DNA of 64,000 nucleotides from Odontocerum albicorne (taxonomy: Eukaryota; Arthropoda; Insecta; Trichoptera; Odontoceridae): positions 12,003,112 through 12,067,111 of the forward strand of contig OX463854.1 of the NCBI GenBank assembly GCA_949825065.1, written 5' to 3'. A model generated the notes under the pieces. The model did not search any database and was not told the DNA's origin. It saw only the letters and a program-made list of their open reading frames with translations. Position numbers and translations under genes: made by a program. Below are positions 23,470 to 35,154 of the stretch, piece by piece (position 1 is the stretch's first letter; the number at the start of each line of letters is the position of its first letter).

Positions 23470-23750
23470 AATACCAATTTATATAGCGCCATTTATAAAG
23501 CAATATTTCCTTAAAGGTGGTCTTTACTCAGGACTCCAGCCTACTATTATTAAACGAATAAAAATATAGCAAAATATATAAGATAAGTGTAAAGATAAGA
23601 AGGTAGTGGTTGCTGCCATTAGATTAGGCACTTCCCCGTAAATGCATACCGTAAACTTTTGTCGATTTTCTGATATATGATAGTAACAAACACATTCGGT
23701 CTTAAGGGTAGTGTAGTGTTCATACACCATCATTAATTTTGAAAAGACCT
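23470..23750. repeat. Dispersed repeat, family E
   Basis: Shares TATAGCGCCATTT with 12905 and a GGCACTTCCCCGTAAATGCATA phrase (split here as GGCACTTCCCCGTAAATGC) with 45275 (GGTACTTTCCCGTATCTGCA) and 63470 (GGAACTTCCCGCATCTGCAT). No coding function inferred. Confidence 0.45.
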
Positions 23751-24184
23751 CCAAAAAAGTGTTTGAATGTACAATACAATCAATAAAACAAAAGGACTAA
23801 AAGTGTTTATAAATAAAAGGATACCTTTTTAGTGGAAAAGGAATATTTAGACTAAAACAGTCGTGAATCGGTGATTTTATTGGGATCCTGGAGTACTGGC
23901 TGTTTCCGAACCATTTAAAATCTAATACAACCATTTGGCTAGGTTTCAATAAAAATAGCTATTCCCGAGTGGATTTTAGCAAAGTTTTCCCAGAAATAGA
24001 AACATATATGGATGTGATCGTACATGCGCAAAGAAACTCCAACTGCGAAACACGCTATTTCGTTTTATTCATTTATGTTCCTATTTAATTTTTATTTATA
24101 TTTTCATTATAAAGAATGTTTTTTTCGTGCCATCGTTTGAAGTGTTTAGTTTATTTTCTCGATTGTTTAAAATATTTTTTGTGA

Positions 24185-24320
24185 AATTAAATCATTTTCA
24201 CCATCCTGGTCCAGTTGATAATACGCTTATCTTCTAGCCGAGGGTTTGGGGTTCGATTTTCGTTGGAACCCATATTTTATTATATTAAGGTTCCAGTTTC
24301 TTTTTTAATTAAGTCTTCTT
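24185..24320 (+). repeat. SINE-A 5' part
   Basis: The head contains CCAGTTGATAATACGC and the B-box GGGTTCGATTTTCG, followed by the SINE-A junction GTTGGAACCCA and GGTTCCAGTTTC. The copy is interrupted at about 24325 by a LINE fragment. Confidence 0.6.
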
Positions 24321-24332
24321 AAACATCATGGA

Positions 24333-24722
24333 GTGGAATCATGGACCCTCAAAGTTGGTAATATGAACCAACTGGAAGCATTCGAAACGTGGATGCACCG
24401 GAGAATGCTACGGATACCCTGGACGGATATGGTCAGCAACACGAGGGTTCTTCAAAGACCCAAAAATGATAGAGAGTTGCTGACTAATATTAAAATTCGA
24501 AAGGTGTCCTACTTGGGTCATGTACTTAGAGGAACAAAGTACAAATTACTGCATCTGATCGTCCAAGGCAAAATAGAAGGCCGAAGAGGTGTTGGCAGGA
24601 GGCAAATCTCCTGGCTCCGCAATATACGTGATTGGACTGGCATAAGGGGCGTTGGAGATCCTTTTCGGGCTGCCAGGGACAAAGATGCCTACTCTGTGAT
24701 ATTCAACGTTGGGGGGACCTGA
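24333..24722 (+). pseudogene. LINE endonuclease/RT C-terminal fragment
   Basis: A single open frame of 129 codons encodes LEAFETWMHRRMLRIPWTDM, then RKVSYLGHVLRG and GRRQISWLRNIRDWTG, ending at a stop. This is the C-terminal part, after the polymerase domain, of insect LINE ORF2 proteins; W(T/S)LK...LEAFExWxxRRMLRIxWTD is a well-known phrase. The region with the YADD box is absent, so this is a 5'-truncated copy, as expected from incomplete reverse transcription. The open frame with few changes suggests moderate age. The overlapping minus-strand frame is a shadow. Confidence 0.8.
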
Positions 24723-24944
24723 CATGATACTGGGAAGAAGAAACATCTTTCTGGCAGGTTGGAAAAGCCATATAAAAATAAACCCGATAGGTTGTTTCGT
24801 ATACAAAAAAATTGTAATCATTTACAATATTACTCGTACATATGCGTTTATCAATCGTGCAAGGCGCTAACTTTATAACTTCGTTTTAAACAACTTTACA
24901 GGAGAGCGTTTTTACGTTTAAATAAATTTAAATATCTGTCGACT

Positions 24945-25110
24945 GCGTAGCGTAGTTGGCAATACGCTTATATTACGAATCGGGAATTAATTACCGGTTC
25001 GATTCCCACGGGATTTTTTTTAAAATAGTTCCTTTCTGGCGTTCACTAAAGGAATAGTTTACTTCCATTTTACCAGGTTAGTTCGATGACCAATCAAGTG
25101 TATTTGTTCC
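24945..25110 (+). repeat. SINE with tRNA-like head, unassigned body
   Basis: GCGTAGCGTAGTTGGCAATA (A-box region) and GGTTCGATTCCC (B-box, near 25000) are clear. The body differs from both SINE-A and SINE-B apart from a TTCCTTT..GGT phrase. Confidence 0.5.
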
Positions 25111-26307
25111 TCACTTATAAATAAAAAAAAACACTTATAAACAAAATACACAGTTTCTCTGTGTATTTAGTTCAATTTTAATATTTTTATGGATTTATTT
25201 CAATATTTTGTTGTATTGATGTCTTTTTATTTGATCTAATTGTTAAAAAATCTTGATATATCTTATATGAATTTTGAGATTATTTCGTAAATGAAACATA
25301 AACTACTTTTTCAAATCATTTTGTAAGGTATATATGGTATTGTACTGTTGAAAAATAAAATTGAAATTTAACAGATTAAGGTTCATAAAAGGTTTAATAA
25401 ACGAGTTTATCGAGTTTCACTGCTAACATTGCATTCAACCTTTTTTTTCAGGAATCCTTATTTTTCACCTTTCACACGGCCTCATAGTTTGTTTAACGTA
25501 CCTTCTAGACATCATCACTTACTTTTACACAAAAATATTTGTTACCTTCTGGTGTTTTAATATATTTTCCAAATTTTCTTAAGTCTTACAATTCCGAAAT
25601 GCATACATCTTTATCCAACAATGTACGAGTACATATATTATATATGATACACATTACATATATGTTTATTTCGTTCCGTGGTTAAATTCTTTTAATAAAA
25701 ATTCAAGCGTTTACATTGCGATAATAAAATTTTTATACGTATAAGGTACCCTTAAAATTGCTATATCTTTTCTCTGTTTATGTAAGCTTTTTATCTGTAT
25801 ATTTTGTTTTGAATTTTTATATCTTTTTTACATCCTCATCATCAGAGTTTTTCGGTGAATTTGTTTTTACAACTAGAATTAATATTATTGCGTTAAAATA
25901 AATGATACCGGAACTCGGTTCTTTTTCACTTTACTGTAAATAGAAAAATTAATGTTCATTGAAAATATATATTCTTTTTACTCCGCTCTTTTATTTTTAA
26001 GGTTCCATTCCTTTTTTATAGCTTCTGCAATTAAAAATAACGAGATAAAAAAGTATATCCTAATATTTTTTTTTAAATTTGTACATAATACTGTCATACA
26101 AAGCACAAACTTATTTTTTTAGATTTATATTGTTATTAAACACATATTTTATTACTGTGTAATTTTTTATGGTAAGTTAAAATTAAATATACAGTTTTTC
26201 ACGTTTTAACGCTTAAATCGTCTCAAAGTTTGTATTTTTTATGTAATGAAAACTTGTATTTGCTTTAATAATATTATTACCTCGAGTGCGTTGATCATAT
26301 TAACACA
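25111..26307. other. AT-rich intergenic sequence
   Basis: No gene or known repeat recognised; one TACGAGTA site at 25624 in a TATA-rich context. Confidence 0.6.
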
Positions 26308-27588
26308 TCGATCAATAAGTCCCGGGACTAACTACTAAAACAACATTTTTTTGCCAAAATTCTTCTTTATTCATCAACATGGTCTCCTTCAAGAGCGACA
26401 CATTCATTCCAATGCTTTCCTAACTTTTCTATGCCAGCCGTGTAGAACGATTTATCTTTGGTTTAAAAAAAGGCTTTAGTTTCGGCAATCGCTTCTTCAT
26501 TGGACCCAAATCTCTTTCCCTGGAACATCTTTTGGAGGTCTGTGAACAGCCAATAGTCGCTGGGGGGCAAATCTGGAGAATACGGTGGGTGCGGAAGCAA
26601 TTCGAAGTTCAACTCATGTAATTTGGCCATCGTTAACATTGACTTGTGACACTGCATTGTCCTAATGAAAGAGAACTTTTTTCTTCTTCATATGGGGCCG
26701 TTTTTTACAATTACTGCCTTCAAACGCTCCAATAACGCTATGTAATATTCGGTATTAATGGTTTTTCCTTTCCAAGGCGATCGATGAATATTATATTATG
26801 CGCATCCTAAAATACGGAGGCCATAACCTTCCTGGCCGACTGTTGAGTTTTTGGTCACTTCGGACGACTTTCACCGGCTGCTCTCCACTCAGCTGATTGC
26901 CAATTTAATTCCGCAGTATAGTGGTGGATCCAAGTTTAATTCATTGTCACATACCGATGCAAAAACTCCTGTTTATTTTGCGTAAACAGGGCCAAACTGC
27001 GCTCTGAATCATCAATGCGTTATTGTTTCTGTTCCATTGTGAGCAAACGCGGCACTCATTTCGAAAAAAGCTTTTTCATCACCAAATGTTCATGTAAAAT
27101 AGTGTAAACACTACCAAACGATATCTTTAGGGTGTCAGCTATCTCACGTGACTTTATTTTGTGATTTTCCATCACGATTTTGAGGGTTTTTTTTTATGTT
27201 GTCTGGTGTAACTGCTTCATTTGGACAACCAGAGCGTTCATCATCATTTATGTCTGTCCGACCGCGTTTGAAATCAGCATACCACCAACAAATGGTTTTT
27301 GTGAACGGAACAGAGCCCGGATAACACTTTTCGAGTCATCGCTGAGTTTGAATAGTATTTTTTTCCCATTAAAAAGCAATGTTTTATCAACACACCAAAT
27401 TTGGTTTTTTCCATTGTTTTGAAAATAGCAAAAGTAGCGTCACTAAAACCACTGTAACTCAATGCCACAATGTCGGAATGTCATGAAAGTTTGACACGTA
27501 ACTTCTAAAGGCTGGTACTAACTGAAAATGGTATGAATTTGTTGTTAGAGGCACCATATGTTGGTTAGTCCCGGGTATTGTTGATTGA
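26308..27588 (-). mobile_element. Full-length but decayed mariner (irritans/vertumnana-like)
   Basis: Ends: left TCGATCAATAAGTCCCGGGA, right (reverse-complemented) TCAATCAACAATACCCGGGA, both followed by CTAAC. The right flank is TA (27589-27590); the left flank is CA, a likely mutated TA. The length of 1281 bp is normal. GATAAGTCCCCGG-type ends are known for irritans-group mariners. Confidence 0.85.
26367..27414 (-). pseudogene. Mariner transposase, heavily mutated
   Basis: The minus-strand start is MEKTKFGVLIKHCFLMGK at 27414. Then come WWYADFKRGRTDINDDERSG (first HTH end), IKSREIADTLKISFGSVYTI (second HTH) and VPRLLTMEQKQ. The first catalytic region reads TMN*TWIHHY, so the Asp of TMDETW is replaced by Asn and followed by a stop. 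The second catalytic region is frameshifted. The third is kept: PHPPYSPDLPPSDYWLF, then LQKMFQGKRFGSNEEAI, ending CVALEGDHVDE and stop at 26367. At least five stops or frameshifts. Inactive beyond doubt. Confidence 0.85.
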
Positions 27589-27659
27589 TACGTTATTATG
27601 ACATATATTTATAAAAAATAATTTAAAATACTTAACAACAAATTACTGTTATTCCAGTA

Positions 27660-27906
27660 AGCACTCAACTCCTATCTAAAGGAGTATGCCCAGGTGTCAG
27701 AATTTGAAACAAACTTCAATGGTTTAAGATCAGGCAGCGAAAGAACTTTTCTTTCAGAATATGGACGTTCTCTTCGATCAAGCGATGAGAAACTCCTTTG
27801 CATACCAACACATCTGACCACATTTTTTATTAGCGATTCACTCAGATTGACTGTGGAACAAACTTCCATGATTTATCAGACTTGCCCCATCCTTATTTAC
27901 ATTTAA
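27660..27906. other. Unidentified open region
   Basis: Both strands stay open for 65-70 codons and the local base composition is less AT-rich than the flanks. The plus frame includes NGLRSGSERTFLSEYGRSLR. No family is recognised. A decayed retroelement or pseudoexon is possible, but coding function is unsupported. Confidence 0.25.
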
Positions 27907-28204
27907 GAGAGTATTGATTTAATATAAAATCACTCAGAATATCTTCATTTTTCTTCGCTATCCTTTTTTATCTTCGAATGCATTCCTTTCCTCTAGGTCT
28001 GTATTATTAATAGATATTAGTAATTTGTTTTTTTTTTTACTTAAATATATTGTTTTTTTTTTGTAAGTCTGCCATGGATTTAAACAGTTTATCATGTCCA
28101 AGATGAGCTGGTTGGCTAGAAGATGTTACTGCGAAGTAATACACCTACCAGATGTACCATATTAAAACATGTACATAGATTAATTTAAATAAATAAATAA
28201 TTAA

Positions 28205-28312
28205 TCATTCCTCCTTTACGTGTTTTAACCTCCTATCCCGAGGCTCTCTTCAGGCAGAACGAACCTCGGATAGGAGGTAGAAAGAGAGCTTTGGAACACG
28301 CGTAACAGAGGT
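28205..28312. mobile_element. Short palindromic MITE-like element
   Basis: ACCTCCTATCCCGAGG (near 28228) pairs with CCTCGGATAGGAGGT (near 28270). Outer arms CTCCTTTACG-TGTT and AACACGCGTAACAGAG pair imperfectly. The block is about 108 bp and GC-richer than its surroundings. No target duplication identified. Confidence 0.45.
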
Positions 28313-28464
28313 ATATGTTATATGTGGAATTATACAGTAATTAATTGTTAAATATTCAAATATGGAATTTCACTAAGTTAAAGCCTTTAATAAAAATAAT
28401 TTATTTTAGTTGCGCTTGTATAACAATATGTTTCGATTAAATAAAGACCACTTCAAGTGTGACA

Positions 28465-28745
28465 ACCTCCATGGCCTAGTTCCTAAGACGCTGGTTTTAC
28501 ATCCAAGGGTTTTGGGTTCGATTACCGATAGTTACCAAAAAAAGAGGAGTTCCTTTGGTAACGATACATGCACACACTAAATGGTTGCCTGCCCATGTGC
28601 AGTTGATCATTCAACATGTATGATGACAAGATGTGACTTACTTGCCTACTCCAGTGGTTTTTAATTCAGAGGCTCGATTACTGTGACCGAAAACAATATT
28701 GACTTCCGGCCATGCTCTTTAACATTTCCCGAATTTATTTTCCTA
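28465..28745 (+). repeat. SINE-B copy with tRNA-like head
   Basis: Head: CATGGCCTAGTTCCTAAGAC (A-box region) and GGGTTCGATTACC (B-box). Body: AGGAGTTCCTTTGGTAACGA, TGCCTACTCCAGTGG, GACCGAAAACAATATTGAC, CCGGCCATGCTC. It is the best forward-oriented SINE-B. Confidence 0.7.
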
Positions 28746-29309
28746 TTCTATAGAATCACAAATAAATCGTATACCCTTTTTGCCTATCAAAAGGATGCTT
28801 ACTAACAAGGTAGATACTAAGGGATTTTATGCTACCTTGTGGAAAAATACTAAAGCAAATTACTGATAATTTATCCCTATCTAGAAGGTGTTGTCTACGT
28901 GGCGAAGCTACTTAGAGGAACTTCGAACAAGTAAAGACTTAAGTTCAAATTCAATTAATTTTTTAAGTATCTAATTTGAGACTGAGGATGTAATTAGAAG
29001 CATCATGCTTCAGGATCTCTATGTCACTTGGATTATATTATAGAATTTTAAGATGAGAGTATCATTCACGTAAACTTGAGAATCAAAACCTTCCACGGCT
29101 CACTGAAATAGTAAAAAGAATCAAAACCAACGTTCTTCAAAAGGAATTAACTTAAATAACTTTGTAACTATCAATTTATTGAATCGAATTATTTCATTAA
29201 AAAATGCTTTAAATAAAGGCTTAAGAATTAATAACTTAACGATATCGTAAAAATGTAACACCAGACTCTTAGCTTCAAGGTACGTTATGAATTTTAGGTT
29301 ATATGATTA

Positions 29310-29480
29310 TTATGTCGTTGTAAATAGTGAGACCTGGCGGATTTATTGCAAAGTAGCAATCTTTTCCAGCCAACCAGAAATATATTAAAAAACACCTTAA
29401 GTGAAAATCAGACTAGAACACTTTTTGATAAAATTGAATACCAACGGAATCGTACTCGTCATGTCAAGCTCGGAAGCCAG
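29310..29480 (-). repeat. SINE-A copy, head eroded
   Basis: Reverse SINE-A landmarks: TCGTTGTAAATAGTGAGACC, GGCGGATTTATTGCAAAG, AACCAGAAATATATTAAAAA, GAAAATCAGACTAGAACAC. It ends near 29460 without a clear B-box. Confidence 0.65.
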
Positions 29481-29576
29481 ACGTTTTATCTACAAGTCCA
29501 TGTAAGCACTCGTAGTTCGACCCATTTGTGTTTTTTTTTTGTAAATTAAAAGATCTGATATTTTGAACAAAAATAT

Positions 29577-30130
29577 AAGATCTTTCAAATTGAGCAGTTT
29601 TTTTATTCCATTTTTGTTTAAATTCTTGAATAAAACACAATTTGCTTTGATTTCAAAAAACATTTTATTGGTCATTGAAGTATAATGTATAACATTTAAA
29701 CACAAAAAACAATATCGGCTTAATATCCACTTCTTACAGCTCCACAGATGTCACTCTTTTGTCAACATATTCGATGACATTTTGGCATAATTGCGGTTCT
29801 TACTCACCAATAACGCGAATAATTTCGTCCTTCAGCTCAGGAATTGATTGGAGGTCATTCGTATAGACCTGACTTTTCACATAACCCTAGAGAAAATATT
29901 CCAACGGTGTCAGATCACATGATTTTGGTGGTCAATTAACATTACCGTTTCCGGAGATTGCAATATATAAAATAATTCACCAATTTAAACGCGTTGTTGT
30001 ATTGTAACGACTTCATTTTTATAAATGTCATACATTACACTTCTCAAATGTCACAAGACCCAGGCAAGTTCACGACGCCATCTGTGTTTTATCCAAGAAT
30101 TTAATAAACCGTTCAATTTGAAAGACCCTT
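29577..30130 (-). mobile_element. Deleted DDE (IS630/Tc1-type) transposon, copy 1
   Basis: The 5' end on the minus strand is AAGGGTCTTTCAAATTGAAC (from 30130) and the 3' end is the inverse AAGATCTTTCAAATTGAGCA (from 29577). Inside, next to the 5' end, lies a non-coding leader with CACAGATGGCGTCG. A short C-terminal piece of transposase follows. The middle is deleted. It is homologous along its length to 35155-35677 in the opposite orientation. Confidence 0.75.
29735..29970 (-). pseudogene. C-terminal transposase remnant (DUF4817/DDE_3 type)
   Basis: On the minus strand: a CDL/SCDLTP-like region with frame breaks, then KSQVYTNDLQSIPELKDEI, IRVIGE, and a PQLCQNVIEDFDKRVDICEA-type end (with changes). 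Insect transposons whose products carry an N-terminal DUF4817 HTH and a DDE_3 catalytic domain end this way; the third acidic residue lies just upstream of this piece. No intact domain remains. Confidence 0.6.
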
Positions 30131-31399
30131 TATAATGTCAATATTGTATTTTAAAGAATATTCGTATCTACCTGTTCTCTTTTCCGTTATAATATTATAT
30201 CAGTTTGAACTAGATTTCGTGTACTAAAGGGAATTGAATAATTTTAGAATGTGGGTTTATTACAAAATGTTGGATATTTCTTCTTCAACAAAAATAGGTG
30301 ACCAACTTCATTGTTCTATTTCAACTGTATAAAATAAGCGGAGTTTGAATTGAAGTTTGAAAATGTTTAGAGTTTATTTTGCGCAATTGTATAAGAGTAT
30401 TAAAGAGGACAATAAATAAAGTGTACTTAAAAACAAATGTTTTTATGAAATTATATATGGATATATAAGTATTAAAATAAAATGAAACGTTTTAAATTAA
30501 AAAAAATGATAATTATTCTCCACATCTATATAGTCTAATAAGGAAAAAATCTAATAAGGAAAAAAAACAGTATAAAATGTTCAAAAATCGTTGTGATCAC
30601 GTAATTTTTGTAAAAAATTAAAAATGTACACAACTAACCATGGGTATAACAAAACGTTCAGGAAAAAAACCAGGTCGCGTGTTTGGAGTCGATATGGAAT
30701 TTATTCGTCAGTTTCCTTCGTGATGATAACAATCTTGATTGGGCCAAGGTGATTGTGGCGACATTTTGGCTTCATAATGGCAAATAAATCAAGGATCGTT
30801 GGTAACGTTTAAAGCGATTTTTAACGTGAAACTTTAGTGCTGTGTGTTTAAAGTAAATTATTTAGTCATTTCCCCAAACGGGTCACGTTTACGTGTTTAC
30901 AGAATTTAATTAAAAACCACTTTGGTTTCACTGAGGCGCTATGGATGGATAAAAATAAAAGAGCTTGCTCAAATGAGGAAAAAGGGGACATTAGTTGATT
31001 TTCCAACAGTTTGTACTGAATATGAGACTTTTTAATTTAGACGAATATTCGTTATTCGTGTTTTACTTATTTTATTAATGAAAATTTATTCATTTGTTTT
31101 ATAAAGCTTAAATATAACATACACACAATTCAATTACATAAAAAGCTTAAAGATAAATGAAAATAAAGATAAAGCTCTCTCCTAATATATTTTTATACTA
31201 CTGCTTAAATTATTTTTATCTTTTACTCGTATATTAAGGTTTGTATGTGCGAGCATCGTTTTCCATTTAGGATTATATTTTGATAACTTTAGACTCCTAT
31301 CACCCTTTCTCTTTTTTGTCGACAGTTAATCTGAGGTGGTATTTGTGGATTCACTTTTTCAATTTTTTCTGCCATCTATTTATTTTCTGTTTTTTCTTA
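30131..31399. other. AT-rich intergenic sequence
   Basis: No coding unit recognised. One TACTCGTA site at 31224. Confidence 0.55.
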
Positions 31400-31618
31400 G
31401 TTTTCATGTACAAGGGTGTGGGCTGTAAAACATTTGGTTTCCTTGCGGCCGGTCTCGCCCTATAGTGATTGGGTGTATCTCGGCCGGAGAATATTATTAG
31501 ATGAGACCAGACCTATTGATAACTTCTCTCTTGAATGTATGTTCTGCAGTTTATCTTGAGATATATTCGCGATTCCCGATTGTACGAGTATTTATATACG
31601 TAAACACTATCGATACAC
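31400..31618 (+). repeat. Dispersed retroposon-like family C copy
   Basis: Landmarks: AAGGGTGTGGGCTGTAAAAC, TTGCGGCCGGTCTCGCCC, TATCTCGGCCGGAGAA, then a TATCTTGAGATATA phrase and a (TTTA)n tail. Reverse copies lie at 53765-53990, 58136-58330 and 58675-58860. There is no coding capacity; the 3' A/T-rich simple-repeat tail suggests a retroposon. Confidence 0.6.
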
Positions 31619-31915
31619 CTGTATTTATTTATTTATTACTTATTTAATTATGTACACCATCAAACAATAAAAAATGACATACAATCTAAAATATACCTTA
31701 TTACAATTTCGTTGTATACAGTACAACCTGGTGTGCTTATTGCCATGCGGCAATCTCTTTTAACGAACCAGAAAGTTCTTACAGATGCCTAAAGGGAAAA
31801 CCAGACTGGAATCCTTTTTTAAAAATTTGGGTTCCAGCGGGATTTGAACCCACAACCTCCGGGGTGGGAGACAAGAATTTTACCAACTAAGCTACGGTGG
31901 TCGTCTAGTTAACAC
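31619..31915 (-). repeat. SINE-A, best complete copy
   Basis: On the minus strand: A-box region GTAGCTTAGTTGGTAAAATT and B-box GGGTTCAAATCCCG, then GGATTCCAGTCTGG, CTTTAGGCATC, AACTTTCTGGTTCG, GAGATTGCCGCATGGCAATA, GGTTGTACTGTATACAACG, and a (TAAA)-rich tail at 31619-31650. Total about 297 bp. The head is tRNA-derived but not a tRNA gene: the 3' acceptor is replaced by the SINE body. Use this copy as the family reference. Confidence 0.85.
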
Positions 31916-33629
31916 GTTAGTTTTATTTAGTCAACACATCTAACTCCCATCACTAAGAAATCTCAAAATACTTTCTTTAAAAACATTTTTGGAGATGTTG
32001 AAGATATCAATGTTCGAGACCCTATTCAAAAGGGACATTCCGTGTTACAGAGGAAGAGCACTTGGCTTGTTAGTTCTACTTATGGTCAGTCTAAAGTTTT
32101 CAGGAACATAAAACCTTATCTTTTTCAACATATTTAGATAAGGTTTCGCTCCCGTTAGCAACTTAAATATATAAGAAGAAAATGAAACAAAAAGCATTTA
32201 TCAGAAAATATAATATGTTTTTTTTTCCCAAAGAAATCATTATTCAAAGTAAGATTTGATTTTACAAGTTCTACGTTAATTAAAATTTCTCCAGCTATCT
32301 CATTCCATTCTTTTCCCGTTCTTCCACGTTCTACGTTTCGTAAATACGAGTATTTCGATACTCATTCTTTCAATGGCCAAATTATCTCAAAGTTCAATTA
32401 TTCTACTTAAAACATTCGTTTATAACAAACAGTTATTCTACATGTATATCCGATCATTCCTCATCCGTTAAACACTGTACTAGATATTCCGCGCCAGGCA
32501 CAATGGTTTGACACTCATTGTTTACAAAACTGTTAAGTTCAACAACTCTGACACCCACTGTCCTTTCGTCATACAGACAAAACACTTTACTCAAACAAAA
32601 CCTTCTTTACAAATTCATCTATTCACCCCCTCTTATACTAACTGTGTTTTTCTCATAATGGCTACACACCTTCCTTAAGAGTTAAAAAAATACAACGCTT
32701 TTAATAATTAAGGAAATATTTTATATGGAAATAATGGTTTTTGTTTTAATTCTCTTTTTTCCAGATGTGACCTTAATACTGAAGAAAGTGACACACAATT
32801 GTTGAACATATTCATGTAGTTTTCTTGAGGAAAATAGTGTGGAAGTTTTCCATTGCCATGCGCGCCGCAGTAGATATATGAATTGTATACATGTTGTATA
32901 TATTGTGAACCCTGTTGCCAACATAACTTTTTTTGGGGTGTAGTACTAGGCCCCAGAGAAAATATCTACTTGAAGAAGTGGGAGCAGGAGTGTTGTAGTA
33001 TTATTTTGGGAAATAATAATGTGGAAAGAAGTTAGGATGGGGAAAATACAAAAGTAGAATTTATCCATCTCTGTGTGTTTGCAACCAAGTTTTGCATACA
33101 GTTTTGCATGTGCTACTTGAAATCAAAGGTAAAGTGTTCGAGATGTCACCTGACTTCTGGACCGAGTACTTTCTAGGTGACCTAAGACTGGTCAGTAATG
33201 TCGACAAGGTATAATATCTCGCTACACCCTTTATTTAAAGTAGTGAGTTTTGAAATTTGAATACTTTTCGTAACTATCCAAACTTATTTTTTCACTGTAT
33301 CGTTTATTTATTCTCACTTGTACCACTTGTCTATTTTAGAACATTTGTGTAATTGAAGAAGTGGGTTTCTTACAAGAAGAATATTTGTGTAATTGAAGAA
33401 TACTGTCGCTTATATTATTTATATTGATTCCTTTAAATTTCATTTGCTTGTATTTATATAACTACACCCACTTTTATGTGATTTCATAATCACCTCTGAC
33501 TTCAGTCATTATTCTTTTACTATAGGAACAATGTCCATTTTATGACGTCCCCATTAATTTCTATTTCTCTCTGTTATGTGCCAGCATTTGCCTTTGAATT
33601 CGAAAATTTTGTGAATCCAGCAGGTTTAA
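31916..33629. other. Intergenic sequence with no recognised gene
   Basis: Mostly AT-rich. The stretch 32270-32690 is T/C-rich on the plus strand and could be decayed LINE sequence on the minus strand, but no motif is firm. An imperfect duplication of GTGTAATTGAAGAA occurs near 33345-33400. Confidence 0.45.
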
Positions 33630-34700
33630 GGCAGCGGGTCATATTTCGCAGTGAAATATTAGGTCAAACAGTTTCACATAGACATATAATCGATTGGAGA
33701 TGACCGTCCTCATGGCAGAACAGCTGAATCACTCACTCTAGAAAGGGCTTCATTAGTGCAAGAACAAGTACTTCAAGACCAAAGACCAAAATTTAAAAAA
33801 AAAATATCAAGAAGGAATGGACTTTTTCAGAAGCACAATTTTTCGAATTTTGTACGATTTTATTGGTAAAATAAGGGGAGCGATGGGTGATAAAACTCTT
33901 TAATGCTAGCCAAAGGTAACAACGTGTTGAATTTTGCAATGAAGTTTAATTCTCTGAGATAAGCAAGAAAAATAAATAATTGAGCCAATCGTCTCGGATG
34001 GTAAATCATTAGTTTTGTATGGTCATCCTCTATCAAAAAGAGACTTGATAAAGTAGTACCGTCCAGGATCACCACGGCCCAAAAAGCCAAGTTGACTCAA
34101 TCCCAAAATATATTGCGCCAAAAAAAATAGGATTGACAAGGAATCCTATTAATGGCTTTCGATAAGAGAAATCTACGATTTCTGGTGAGTATTATGGATG
34201 ATCAATGTACAATTTCAAGGATGTCATTTAAACAAAACACCGAAGAAAGCTGTCACGAGCTGTGAGATCATTGCGTGACAATACGCTAGTGCACACTTTT
34301 ATAGTTGCAAAAGCTGTTATTCCACATTGGGTTCAAAGAATTGTATCATCCTCTTTTGATTCCCAATTTATCCCTTTGTGATATTTTTTTAATTTTCTAA
34401 ACTGAAATCCAATTTCCCTGAGAAGCTTCAAGGGAAGAAGAAAACAATCTCCGCAGTCTAACATGATTTTGCTTTCAAAGTTTCAGAATATTGTTTTCAG
34501 TTGTATTGAAAAATTGATTCATCGTTATAAAAATGTATTCAACTATATGGTGACCATATTTAATGTCTTTTATAGTTTCATTCTATCACCTTTTCTATAT
34601 ATCTTTGAGCCGGATTTTTTTGATCTAATTATGTTAACTTTACAATTTTAGTGTACCGTCCACAAATTAACTTTTTTTTTCATTTAATCTCAAGTTCATT
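33630..34700 (+). pseudogene. Possible Tc1-like DDE transposase relic
   Basis: Fragments in several frames suggest a DDE_3-type transposase: FCNEV.FSD-like near 33930; HTFIVAKAVIPHWVQRI near 34290-34340; SSSFDSQF; and a terminal LKEKIISAV-like region (GKKKTISAV) followed by KVSEYCFQL. The order fits a transposase C-terminal half. No ends were identified and stop codons are frequent. The identification could be wrong. Confidence 0.35.
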
Positions 34701-35154
34701 TAACTTCTGCGAAATACAGATTTTATCCCAAATATTCAGGTTGGAAATAAATTTAATAAAACCGTATCACAACGAATTGTTGAGGATATTACGATGGCTG
34801 GGAGCGCGTTTACAACCATTACGGAAAATGTATGACCACAATTTTAAATTAATGACTTAGCAGAAAGGAGTAAATTCAACCACAATTTGGGAGACCACAT
34901 GAGTTAATAACTCATTGGCCTTCTGAAGGACTTTTCGAATTCTATGGCTGTGTCCAGAAGCGTACAAAATAATATTTACGACTCGCGCAGACACCAAGAT
35001 TTCGATTTAAGATAGGGAGAAGTGCAGTTCTCCATTTGGAATCTAAAGTTTTTCTTCTTTTATGACGTAACCTTAAGGAAGTATTGTTATTTTATATTTT
35101 TAACATATGTGCAATGTGTGAGTGTATTGTTTAATTATTAACGTATTTTGAAAG

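Noticed and set aside
33860..34090. 76-codon minus-strand frame as a gene
   Set aside because: It lies opposite the possible Tc1-like relic and shows no motif.
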